Source: Bacteroidota bacterium (GTDB lineage Bacteria > Bacteroidota > Bacteroidia > Bacteroidales > UBA932). Taken from it: a DNA stretch of 64,000 nt. The notes beneath the pieces are model-generated. The model saw nothing but the letters and a program-made list of their open reading frames with translations, was not told the origin of the DNA and did no database searches. Below, in pieces: positions 16,148-23,339 of the stretch. Made by a program: the position numbers and the translations under genes. Where the stretch lies: the NCBI GenBank assembly GCA_029567375.1, contig JAKQLB010000198.1:24164-88163 (forward strand), given 5' to 3'. Within the stretch, counting starts at the first letter, position 1, and every line of letters begins with the position of its first letter.

Positions 16148-16378
16148 CTATGCTTCACCGCTCTCCATGGCGGCTTCTAATTGTTCGCTTTTGTAATGGA
16201 CGAACTGCTCGGCAGAGGCATCGTTGATTTCCAATGCGCGTTCCGTGCAGTATTCCGCCAGTTCATCCTGCCATTCGGCAGAAAAGTGGTTGACATAATC
16301 CAGCCAGCCGTATTCTCCGCTCTCCATCTTCTCGATGAGAACGTCTTCGGGGTAAAATGCGTTTTGTGCCATAATCAT
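16148..16378 (-). CDS. Small acidic hypothetical protein
   Basis: A 76-residue acidic protein (or 74 residues from the second ATG at 16372) with an amphipathic helical character and three Trp/Tyr-rich short motifs. No family is recognised. It lies 12 nt after the DUF4099 gene and 5 nt before the 538-residue gene, so it is cotranscribed with them. Confidence 0.6.
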   Translation of the reverse strand: MIMAQNAFYPEDVLIEKMESGEYGWLDYVNHFSAEWQDELAEYCTERALEINDASAEQFVHYKSEQLEAAMESGEA

Positions 16379-16390
16379 AAGGATTGAAGG

Positions 16391-17149
16391 TTATTTGTGA
16401 AGTCCTGCGCCCATATTGCGCTGGGCACTCTTTTTCTGTTCGTTCCAGAGTTCTTCCGTGTACTGTTCTTCGGGTACATAGTCAAGACATCCGTCATCGT
16501 CCATGACCCAACAGCCGTAACAGCCGAAAGTGTATTTGTCCCATTCTCTTTTGGTGTGCTCGCTCCATTTCTGGCAGTCCCCCTGGCAGAAGCGGATGCC
16601 GTTCTTCTCGTTCAGGTCTATGCCGACCGTAACCGGTTCGTCTTCCATCACGAAGGTCAAAGGTTCTCCTTGCTGCATCACCTTGATTTCGGCATTGCTG
16701 AGTTTCAGTTCCTCTGCCAATACCTGAAGGTTGCGGGCGATGACCTGTGTGGGAACGGACATGACCTGGTTGGTCTCGGTGTCGATCTGCACGAATACCT
16801 TGGTCTTGCGGCCGTCCGCCGTTACGGAGTCTGCAAGGATGGTCTTTCCGGATTGGAGCTGCTTTTTCTGCTCCTCGTTGTATTTCTCCAAAGGCGATTT
16901 CTTCAATACCGGGAAGAATATCACATCGGCTTCTCCGTTTTCCTTGCGCACGAAAGCGAAACGGCTTCGATCGGTAACGGTGTTTCCGTTCTCATCGTTT
17001 ACCTTGATGGGCAGTACGGGAGAGTGTTTGCCGTGACTGATTGCCTCCAAGGTCTGCATGGGCAGGTCTTCAATCATTTCTTGGGTAAGTCCGAACTGCG
17101 ACAGGGTGTCGTATGGCAGTTCCTCAAATTCAAATCGTACTTGTTTCAT
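16391..17149 (-). CDS. DUF4099-type protein with Cys-rich C-terminus
   Basis: A 252-residue protein. The N-terminal 55 residues (FEELPYDTLSQFGLTQEMI, then LPMQTLEAISHGK) match the DUF4099 pattern found in Bacteroidetes mobile elements, followed by a DUF3945-like region rich in strands. A Cys-rich segment near 195-220 (FCQGDC, FGCYGCW) could bind a metal. The protein ends in MGAGLHK, loosely resembling the GMHR tails downstream. It is the first gene of the accessory transfer operon, 26-30 nt from the predicted transcription start. Function unknown. Confidence 0.7.
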   Translation of the reverse strand: MKQVRFEFEELPYDTLSQFGLTQEMIEDLPMQTLEAISHGKHSPVLPIKVNDENGNTVTDRSRFAFVRKENGEADVIFFPVLKKSPLEKYNEEQKKQLQSGKTILADSVTADGRKTKVFVQIDTETNQVMSVPTQVIARNLQVLAEELKLSNAEIKVMQQGEPLTFVMEDEPVTVGIDLNEKNGIRFCQGDCQKWSEHTKREWDKYTFGCYGCWVMDDDGCLDYVPEEQYTEELWNEQKKSAQRNMGAGLHK

Positions 17150-17180
17150 ATTTTAATATGATATTTTAATTATACTTTGG

Positions 17181-17211
17181 CAAAGGTATATACTATTATT
17201 CATACTTCAAT
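17181..17211 (-). promoter_or_regulatory. Promoter of accessory transfer operon
   Basis: On the minus strand, TACCTTTG (17188 to 17181) fits the Bacteroidetes -7 box TAnnTTTG. ATTG (17211 to 17208), 19 nt upstream, is a 3-of-4 match to the -33 TTTG. The predicted start lies about 26-30 nt before the first gene. A TTCATACTTCAA element overlaps the -33 box. Confidence 0.6.
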
Positions 17212-17291
17212 TTTTATTGCTTCAAATAGCCGGATTATTTGTGTTTATTTATGTTTTAAGTATGATTATAGTATGATAATCATACTCTGAA
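17199..17291. promoter_or_regulatory. Operator cluster between divergent promoters
   Basis: AGTATGAT occurs at 17259-17266 and 17270-17277. The second copy forms a perfect dyad with ATCATACT at 17279-17286 around a single central base. TCATACTCTGAA at 17280-17291 recurs exactly at 56913-56924, before the other transfer operon. A related TTCATACTTCAA lies at 17199-17210 over the -33 box. This looks like the binding site of a dimeric regulator acting on both directions. Confidence 0.65.
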
Positions 17292-17331
17292 CTTATTTAA
17301 TGTTATATTTTAATCGTAAATCAAAACATCT

Positions 17332-17364
17332 TTTGGCGTGGACGGAAAACTGTTCCTACATTTG
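17332..17364 (+). promoter_or_regulatory. Promoter of secreted M23 gene
   Basis: TTTG at 17332-17335 and TACATTTG at 17357-17364 match the Bacteroidetes -33 and -7 boxes with a 21-nt spacer. The ATG follows only 5 nt after the -7 box, so the mRNA would have almost no leader. Confidence 0.7.
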
Positions 17365-17369
17365 CATCT

Positions 17370-18050
17370 ATGAGTAAAACACGAATCCTTATAACCCTTC
17401 TTTTGCTATTGTCCGGGAAACATATGAAAGCGCAGTTCAACACGATTTCCTGTCCGGGCAATCGCTATAAAGTCGTTGTGGAAAATCCATCTCAAACGAC
17501 AAACGAAACAGAGGCGACACCCGAAAGCATCACCTCTGAAAACGAAAAGTCCGTACCCGACAAGGTTGCTTTGTCAAGTACGGACATCAAAAAGAAAGAG
17601 CAGGTAGCATGCTATCTCAGCGTATGCTATCCGCTCTCGTCTGTCAAAATCAATTCGCCCTACGGCTATCGGAAAGACCCTTTTACAGGGAAGAGGAAGT
17701 TTCACAACGGCATTGACCTCCATGCCCGGAGTTCCAAGGTATTTGCCATGATGCAGGGGAGAGTGTTGAAGGTAGGACAGGACAAAGTATCCGGAAAATA
17801 TGTCACGTTGCAACACGGCAGCTTCACCGTCAGCTATTGCCACCTGTCTCAAATTTTCGTATCACAGGGGCAGGACGTTCTGTCGGGTGATGTTGTTGGA
17901 ATCACCGGTAACACAGGGCGCAGCACTGGGGAGCATTTGCACATTACCATACGTCAAAAAGGAGAATATGTCAATCCCAGGATTTTCCTTGATTATATCA
18001 ACTCTGTTAAAGAGTCTTGTGTGATGGAGTTTGTCAAAAATATTATTTGA
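17370..18050 (+). CDS. Secreted M23 endopeptidase
   Basis: A 226-residue protein with a signal peptide (MSKTRILITLLLLLSGKHMK, cleavage likely before Q22), a Glu/Thr/Ser-rich linker (40-75) and a complete M23 domain: H112 and D116 in the HxGxD motif, YCHLS at 156-160 and HLH at 189-191. It should cleave peptidoglycan cross-links in the periplasm. It is transcribed divergently from the accessory operon, behind the shared operator cluster, so it probably serves transfer. Its last 8 bp overlap the stop of the convergent gene and are repeated at the end of the coupling-protein gene 22 kb away. Confidence 0.85.
   Translation: MSKTRILITLLLLLSGKHMKAQFNTISCPGNRYKVVVENPSQTTNETEATPESITSENEKSVPDKVALSSTDIKKKEQVACYLSVCYPLSSVKINSPYGYRKDPFTGKRKFHNGIDLHARSSKVFAMMQGRVLKVGQDKVSGKYVTLQHGSFTVSYCHLSQIFVSQGQDVLSGDVVGITGNTGRSTGEHLHITIRQKGEYVNPRIFLDYINSVKESCVMEFVKNII
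18043..18050. repeat. Left direct repeat TTATTTGA of nested island
   Basis: TTATTTGA here supplies the TGA stop of the M23 gene and, on the other strand, the TAA stop of the first island gene. The same octamer at 40497-40504 supplies the TAA stop of the coupling-protein gene. This is the pattern left by site-specific integration at a gene end. Short and AT-rich, so chance is possible. Confidence 0.5.
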
Positions 18051-19563
18051 AATGTGTTCGCATAGCCAACATAATAGCTTCACCAACTAAAGCTACATTA
18101 GCCAAAAGATAATGACGTTTACAATTTAGCCTAACGGTATGACCTGCAATCTCAGCTGTTGTCAAAATATCATTTCTCGTTTTTAAATCATTAAAATAGG
18201 TCGCAGCTCCAGTCATGAATGCAGTGCCTGATGGACTTAATTCAAATAAAATTGGTCCGGCATCTATATCCAACCCCAAATAGCAGGTTCTGTCATAGTA
18301 TTCTTTTAGTCCGGAAATAACACCGTCTTTCCAAAACAATGATTTGAGCGTTTCATATTGTTGCTTGGCAAAAGTTTCATCTATAAAAGTCAGATAGTAG
18401 CAGTTTAAAGCTGAATATGAACCTTTAACTGGAACTTCTTCGTACTGGTTTCCATTCTCCTGAAGGAATGAAACCAACAAACCGGTTTTGTCATCAATCC
18501 ATTCTTTTTGTGCTCGTTTTATCCATTTTTTGACAGTGCTACGGTATTTACCATTATTCATGTCTGCATATTGATTTAGAGCGACAATGGCAACAAGCAT
18601 ATCCGGAATGTAGATTGACTCTCCGGGGTAAGTGGGCAAATTCAAGGAACTTCGATTAAGAAGCCTTCTATTCATTGTACTACACAAAGAAAACAATAAC
18701 TTATCGTACTTTGAATTACCTCCGATTTGTTTGTAGCCGCAAATCATCCAAGCTAAGTGACTGAGATAGGATATATGGCTTTCATCGCCGTCCAAAGATT
18801 CCAATGGATCTTCATTCCATCGCATTGTATCATAATAGCGAAGTTCGGGAGACATTACAATATTGATGAGACTGTCAATGAGTTGAATGTTCCCGGTTTT
18901 TGTCTCTGGATATAATTGGGATATGTTTACCAATGCCGCAGACAACATGGAACAAGAATACAATGCCCACTCTCCCTGAAATTGTGTTCCTATTGCAGCA
19001 GGCATTTCGTTCAGGACTACCTGTGGATTTACCATCAATTTACCCAGTAAGTAATCTTTCCTCGCCAAAATGTCTTCCTTTTCAAAAGAATTTCGTTTTG
19101 AACATTCCCATGAAACGGAGATGGATTTCAGCGCGACAAAAAACAAGAGAACTGCAGTATATGTTATTATTTTGCCAAATTTGTATTTCTTCCGAATTCT
19201 TCTAATCTGCTTTCCACAAATTTTCGCAAGAATTACACAAGTTGCGCCATATATGGGCAATAAAAAGGAATACCATACAGATACATTCCAAGTTTTAATC
19301 AAGCCACAAAACAAAATGGCTATGCCGGAATACATGAAATATGGTAAAAACAGCCAACGTAATCTTTTATCTTTCGGTACGGTTTCCCAGTATATTGCAT
19401 ATAAAGCTGTGTAAAGTAGCATTAAACAAATTGTCTCGCCATTATAGTGGTCAGCCCACAAATATGGCATCAAGAACATGAGAATGATTTGTAAAAAGAA
19501 CCATCTACAAATCCTCCATGTTATTACAATCAATTTGACTATGATATCATCCTGCATAAACAA
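18043..19563 (-). CDS. Membrane protein with linalool dehydratase/isomerase-like domain
   Basis: A 506-residue protein. Residues 5-115 contain about four membrane helices and 130-150 a further one. Residues 190-505 resemble the all-helical linalool dehydratase/isomerase (Ldi) domain, with SYLSHLAWMICGYKQIGG near 270, IPDMLVAIVALNQYADMNNG near 335 and a WIDDKTGLL segment near 370 matching that family's order of motifs. The substrate is unlikely to be linalool; membrane attachment suggests a lipid or cell-surface substrate. It is the outermost island gene, 30 nt after the ADP-ribosylglycohydrolase fusion. Confidence 0.55.
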   Translation of the reverse strand: MFMQDDIIVKLIVITWRICRWFFLQIILMFLMPYLWADHYNGETICLMLLYTALYAIYWETVPKDKRLRWLFLPYFMYSGIAILFCGLIKTWNVSVWYSFLLPIYGATCVILAKICGKQIRRIRKKYKFGKIITYTAVLLFFVALKSISVSWECSKRNSFEKEDILARKDYLLGKLMVNPQVVLNEMPAAIGTQFQGEWALYSCSMLSAALVNISQLYPETKTGNIQLIDSLINIVMSPELRYYDTMRWNEDPLESLDGDESHISYLSHLAWMICGYKQIGGNSKYDKLLFSLCSTMNRRLLNRSSLNLPTYPGESIYIPDMLVAIVALNQYADMNNGKYRSTVKKWIKRAQKEWIDDKTGLLVSFLQENGNQYEEVPVKGSYSALNCYYLTFIDETFAKQQYETLKSLFWKDGVISGLKEYYDRTCYLGLDIDAGPILFELSPSGTAFMTGAATYFNDLKTRNDILTTAEIAGHTVRLNCKRHYLLANVALVGEAIMLAMRTHFK

Positions 19564-19593
19564 TAATACTTTTTCAAAAGAGTTCGATTTGTG

Positions 19594-20892
19594 TTATCTA
19601 TTCGTTTCTTTATTGTCAAATTTCGATTGTATAGCAATGCGTTCTGCACACACTTTATCAAATTTCGCTATTATATCCCGGATATACTGAGGCAGAAACT
19701 CAACCGTAACATACTTAACAAGCCATGAGGGGATGCCATAATAGGCAGCGGCAATGCCGCCTGTCATGCAGGCGATTGTATCACTGTCACCACCCAAGGA
19801 TACTGCAAGCCGGATAGCAGATTCGTAATCGTGACTATCCAGGAATGCAATTATCGCTTCCGGACAGGAGCCTTGACAAGTTACGTCAAACTGATATGTC
19901 GGGCGAATCTCATCGCAAGATCGATGCATATTATAGCCAAAGGTCTGTTCGATATAATCCCGAATTTCATCTTTGGATTTATGCTGGCGAGCCAAGAAGA
20001 TTGCTGAAGCAATAGCCTGTGCGCCCTTGATTCCTTCAGGATGATTGTGTGTAACCTCTGCTGATTGTTTGGCAAGTTCAAGTGCTTTGTCAAGCGATGT
20101 GGCATAATATCCACAAGGACTTACACGCATACCGGCACCATTTCCAAAACTATTGTATGGTTCTTTGGTCTCACTATAAAACAACCACTCATAGAACATT
20201 CCGCCATATTCTCTGTTAGGATATTCTTTACCCCAATCGAGCATAGCTTCCCGCAATGGAACTCCACTCAAAAGCCAGTCAGCTACAGCAATGGTCATTA
20301 CTGTATCGTCTGTAAACTGAGTTCCCCTCGTAAATAAAGCGATATTGGTTGACTTGTGATTGCAAAACTCATAAAATGAGCCGACAATATCTCCGATTAT
20401 AGCACCAATAATTCCCCCTGAAATAAGCTGTTCGTCCTTGACTTTACTTGTTTGCAACATTTCCAATGTGCGTTCATCAGATTTACCATCGTAATACTTC
20501 TGTAAGGCATCAGAGAAAATATCGTTAGGACATATGTTATCGAAAAGCGTCATTGATGAGCGGAATTTCAAGGCATCTATTCCACCTAAAATTTCCTCGG
20601 CGGATTTTCCGTCAATGGTAAGCATTGCCATTGTGATTTCGTAGAGGTTTCTGCCTAACAGAGGATGAAGTAAAAACATAATTGCTTCATCGCGGTCTAT
20701 AATACCATAATATTCAGCATTGCGACTATGCCCAAGACCTCGAAGTTGTGGAAATATATACCACATCCAATGCGATTGTTTCTTGCCAGAACGAATTTCC
20801 GTCAAGGCAGAGCCGTATATCTGGCGATGCGCATCAACGAACCGCCTTAAATTGTATTTTGAAATATATTCTTCGTATTTTGCTGAGTTCAT
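19594..20892 (-). CDS. DUF1810 - ADP-ribosylglycohydrolase fusion
   Basis: A 432-residue fusion. Residues 8-150 match DUF1810 (LRRFVDAHRQIYGSALTEIR, HWMWYIFPQLRGLG). Residues 158-425 are an ADP-ribosylglycohydrolase (DraG/ARH type): GAIIGDIVGSFYE, the metal-binding TDDTVMT near 195, and the second metal motif GGDSDTIACMTGGIAAAYYG near 375. The enzyme should remove ADP-ribose from proteins, nucleic acids or metabolites. The fusion couples it to DUF1810, whose reaction is not established. A terminator separates it from the XRE gene upstream, and a TATTTTTG box at 20925-20918 may be its own promoter. Confidence 0.85.
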   Translation of the reverse strand: MNSAKYEEYISKYNLRRFVDAHRQIYGSALTEIRSGKKQSHWMWYIFPQLRGLGHSRNAEYYGIIDRDEAIMFLLHPLLGRNLYEITMAMLTIDGKSAEEILGGIDALKFRSSMTLFDNICPNDIFSDALQKYYDGKSDERTLEMLQTSKVKDEQLISGGIIGAIIGDIVGSFYEFCNHKSTNIALFTRGTQFTDDTVMTIAVADWLLSGVPLREAMLDWGKEYPNREYGGMFYEWLFYSETKEPYNSFGNGAGMRVSPCGYYATSLDKALELAKQSAEVTHNHPEGIKGAQAIASAIFLARQHKSKDEIRDYIEQTFGYNMHRSCDEIRPTYQFDVTCQGSCPEAIIAFLDSHDYESAIRLAVSLGGDSDTIACMTGGIAAAYYGIPSWLVKYVTVEFLPQYIRDIIAKFDKVCAERIAIQSKFDNKETNR

Positions 20893-20983
20893 ATCGGTAG
20901 TGTATTAAATCTTTATACAAAAATAGTGATTTTTAAAATCCAAACACTTCATTCTTTGGAAGTTATTTTGGTACTAAAGTAAA

Positions 20984-21007
20984 ATACCACCCCAAAATAG
21001 GTGGTAT
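20984..21007 (-). terminator. Terminator after XRE gene
   Basis: ATACCACC (20984-20991) pairs with GGTGGTAT (21000-21007) around an 8-nt loop, followed on the minus strand by a T-rich stretch. It begins 10 nt after the XRE stop codon and should end the Ter transcript. Confidence 0.7.
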
Positions 21008-21016
21008 CTACGTTAA

Positions 21017-21223
21017 TTACTCAGTTATCGAATGGAGTAAATCTTTTGTATCGACTTCCAAACACCTTGCGATGGCGACTAAATCATCCAAACTTGGCTG
21101 ACTCTTATTAGTACACCATTTGGATATGGTGGCTTCATTCTTTCCTAATTGAGCCGCAAGCCAACGATTGGTTCGCTTTTTCTCAGCCAAAACTACTTTT
21201 AACCTATTGATTTCTCGCTTCAT
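21017..21223 (-). CDS. XRE-family HTH regulator
   Basis: A 68-residue Cro/CI-type helix-turn-helix protein. RWLAAQLGKNEATISKWCTN (about residues 20-39) is the HTH core and QPSLDDLVAIARCLEVDTKDLL the stabilising helices. There is no other domain. Its ATG overlaps the TGA stop of the TPR/protease gene (ATGA), so the two are translated together, and it lies at the far end of the Ter operon. It may autoregulate the locus. Confidence 0.85.
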   Translation of the reverse strand: MKREINRLKVVLAEKKRTNRWLAAQLGKNEATISKWCTNKSQPSLDDLVAIARCLEVDTKDLLHSITE

Positions 21224-23283
21224 TTGTTTTCCTCTACTTTCTTTTTATACGTTATCTTCAACACTCTATTTGCATTATCAATCTCAATATTTCCCAAACG
21301 GTTGAGAATGGACTGCCCTAACAGAAGAGGGGCTTTCTGGTTATGCACGACTGAGGCACGGACATTATCCAAATCTAAACCACCGAAATTCACATTACGG
21401 AGATTGACAACCGTACCGGCACTTACTTCTCCGTTGGCCATCATATAATTCTGTTTGCCTATTACGTCCGTTGGTTTCAAATAGCCATTTTTCATCATGA
21501 ATGTAGCCTCGACAGAGGAGAGAGATACATCTGACGCCCCTGTATCAAAAACAAAGTATAAAGACAGATTGTTTATTGCACATTTTACCTTACAGACACC
21601 GTCTTCTTTGGTAAAAGGTATTTCAACAGTCTTTTCCTCATATAGGGATGTATCTTGTGTCTTGCCTTCTATTTCTGATTCAAACCGTTTCTTATATTGC
21701 GCTATCATTTCCTTGAACTCTGGCAATTCTCTTATCGGATTTAGGTCGTCATCCATTTCAAGATGAGCAAAACGGCGATAACCTTTTTCCAATGCCGTTC
21801 GCATAAATTCAATAGCCTTTTCTAATTCGCCCATTCTTGAATGCAAACAAGCTGCATCATAATAGTTACCGGCATTATCCGAATCATTGGCAATCACCTT
21901 GTCCATAAATTCAATGGCTTTTTCTTTTTGGCCTAATCCCCAATATGCGTATTGAGCGCAAGAACTATTACTTGGAATAGTATCGAGTTCTATAACTTTT
22001 CTATAGTCTGCTTCTGCGGATTTTTTATCTCCTTTCAGGATGTACATATCACCTCGTCCCAAATATGCATATGCATAATCTGGCTGCAAAACTATAGCCA
22101 TTGTATAATCCTCAATGGCTCCGTCTGTGTCGTTGCTATTGTCCTTGAACCAGCCACGACGATAGTACCCTCCAAAATAATCAGGATAATGGTTGATATA
22201 TTTACCCGACTCAACGATAGCGTCTTTCGTATTCCCGGATTCATACAAAAGATCTGCTTTTTCCATCACATAATCAAAGTCTGTAGAATCCAAGGCAATC
22301 GCATTATCAATATGATCCAAGGCCAAGGAAAAGTTCCCCATTTCGCTATGGCATTGTGATATGCGATAGGCGACTACATCGGAAGCATCTTTATTATAGC
22401 AACTTGTATAATATTCAATGGCCTTTTTATAAGCATCAGTACGTTCGTGTACAATTCCCAAACAATAGAGCCAATATTCATTATTGGGATTTTTTGCGGA
22501 TTGCACCTTTAATTTTGCTACTAACGGAATCATAGCGGAATCTGCGACTTGCTGCATTAAATGAAATGCTTTATTGTCACCGTCAATATCTAACGCTTTG
22601 ATAACATCATCAATAGCTTTGTCGTATTGTTGTAGCCCAAAATAACTTTCAGCCCTAAAAGAATACCCTGAAGAATAGTCTGATGCCAACCGTGTCACAT
22701 AATTGAATTGCTCGATTGCGTCATTATATCTTTTTTCCGCATTGGCATTTCGACCAATTCCCATGTAGCCCATTACACTACCAGGATCTATTGATATGAT
22801 TTTCTGGTAATCCTTATCTGCCAAGTCATATTTATCCATATAATAATATAGATTGGCTCGCTTTTCATAGACATCAGCAGCATCAGGAGTTTCTTTTATG
22901 GCGGATGTGAAATCGACAAGTGCTTTTTCATTTTCACCAAGTCCCACATAAACTTCTGCACGAACAATATATGCAAAGGCTCTATATTGTTTGTCCTTTT
23001 TAGGAATATGCTTTATTGCCAAATCTACAGCGGTTAATGCGCGACCATACTCCTCTTGATAGTTTCGTACAGTCGCAATCCAAGCCAAAGCATATCCGTT
23101 GTTTGGATTATCTTCCAGCTCCTTGTTAAGGTATTCAAGAGCCTCTTCTGCATTGTTGTTTTGAATAGCTTCAACGCCACGATTGTAGTTGTAAGAATCC
23201 GGACGTTTGATGTTTTGGGCGGAAATCGAACAAGTCATTCCTATAACAACAAACAATGTGATAATTATTCTTTTCATACACAA
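21220..23283 (-). CDS. Exported TPR protein with retropepsin-like domain
   Basis: A 687-residue protein with a signal peptide (KRIIITLFVVIGMTCSISAQ; Met 1 or Met 3 start). About residues 30-530 are tetratricopeptide repeats (many G-Y-x10-Y-x-K-A-I units). The C-terminal 150 residues look like a clan AA aspartic protease of the single-domain retropepsin-like type: FVFDTGASDVSLS holds the catalytic DTGA, followed by a flap-like MANGEV and LLLGQSIL. It would be a periplasmic or surface scaffold with protease or peptide-binding activity. A hairpin at 23294-23334 separates it from the Ca2+ ATPase gene. Confidence 0.8.
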   Translation of the reverse strand: MCMKRIIITLFVVIGMTCSISAQNIKRPDSYNYNRGVEAIQNNNAEEALEYLNKELEDNPNNGYALAWIATVRNYQEEYGRALTAVDLAIKHIPKKDKQYRAFAYIVRAEVYVGLGENEKALVDFTSAIKETPDAADVYEKRANLYYYMDKYDLADKDYQKIISIDPGSVMGYMGIGRNANAEKRYNDAIEQFNYVTRLASDYSSGYSFRAESYFGLQQYDKAIDDVIKALDIDGDNKAFHLMQQVADSAMIPLVAKLKVQSAKNPNNEYWLYCLGIVHERTDAYKKAIEYYTSCYNKDASDVVAYRISQCHSEMGNFSLALDHIDNAIALDSTDFDYVMEKADLLYESGNTKDAIVESGKYINHYPDYFGGYYRRGWFKDNSNDTDGAIEDYTMAIVLQPDYAYAYLGRGDMYILKGDKKSAEADYRKVIELDTIPSNSSCAQYAYWGLGQKEKAIEFMDKVIANDSDNAGNYYDAACLHSRMGELEKAIEFMRTALEKGYRRFAHLEMDDDLNPIRELPEFKEMIAQYKKRFESEIEGKTQDTSLYEEKTVEIPFTKEDGVCKVKCAINNLSLYFVFDTGASDVSLSSVEATFMMKNGYLKPTDVIGKQNYMMANGEVSAGTVVNLRNVNFGGLDLDNVRASVVHNQKAPLLLGQSILNRLGNIEIDNANRVLKITYKKKVEENK

Positions 23284-23293
23284 TAAGTGAGAT

Positions 23294-23334
23294 AATTCTA
23301 TGGGTGAATTTGAATCTCATTCACCCATAGAATT
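23294..23334. terminator. Strong intergenic hairpin
   Basis: AATTCTATGGGTGAAT (23294-23309) is a perfect 16-nt complement of ATTCACCCATAGAATT (23319-23334) with a 9-nt loop. It lies between the Ca2+ ATPase gene and the TPR gene, both on the minus strand. The minus side lacks a clean T-run, so it may attenuate or protect RNA rather than terminate fully. Confidence 0.65.
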
Positions 23335-23339
23335 ACGTA

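Noticed and set aside
17150..17369. CRISPR-like repeats suggested by recurring ATCATACT
   Set aside because: Units are only 8-13 bp, irregularly spaced and in both orientations, which fits operators and not a CRISPR array.
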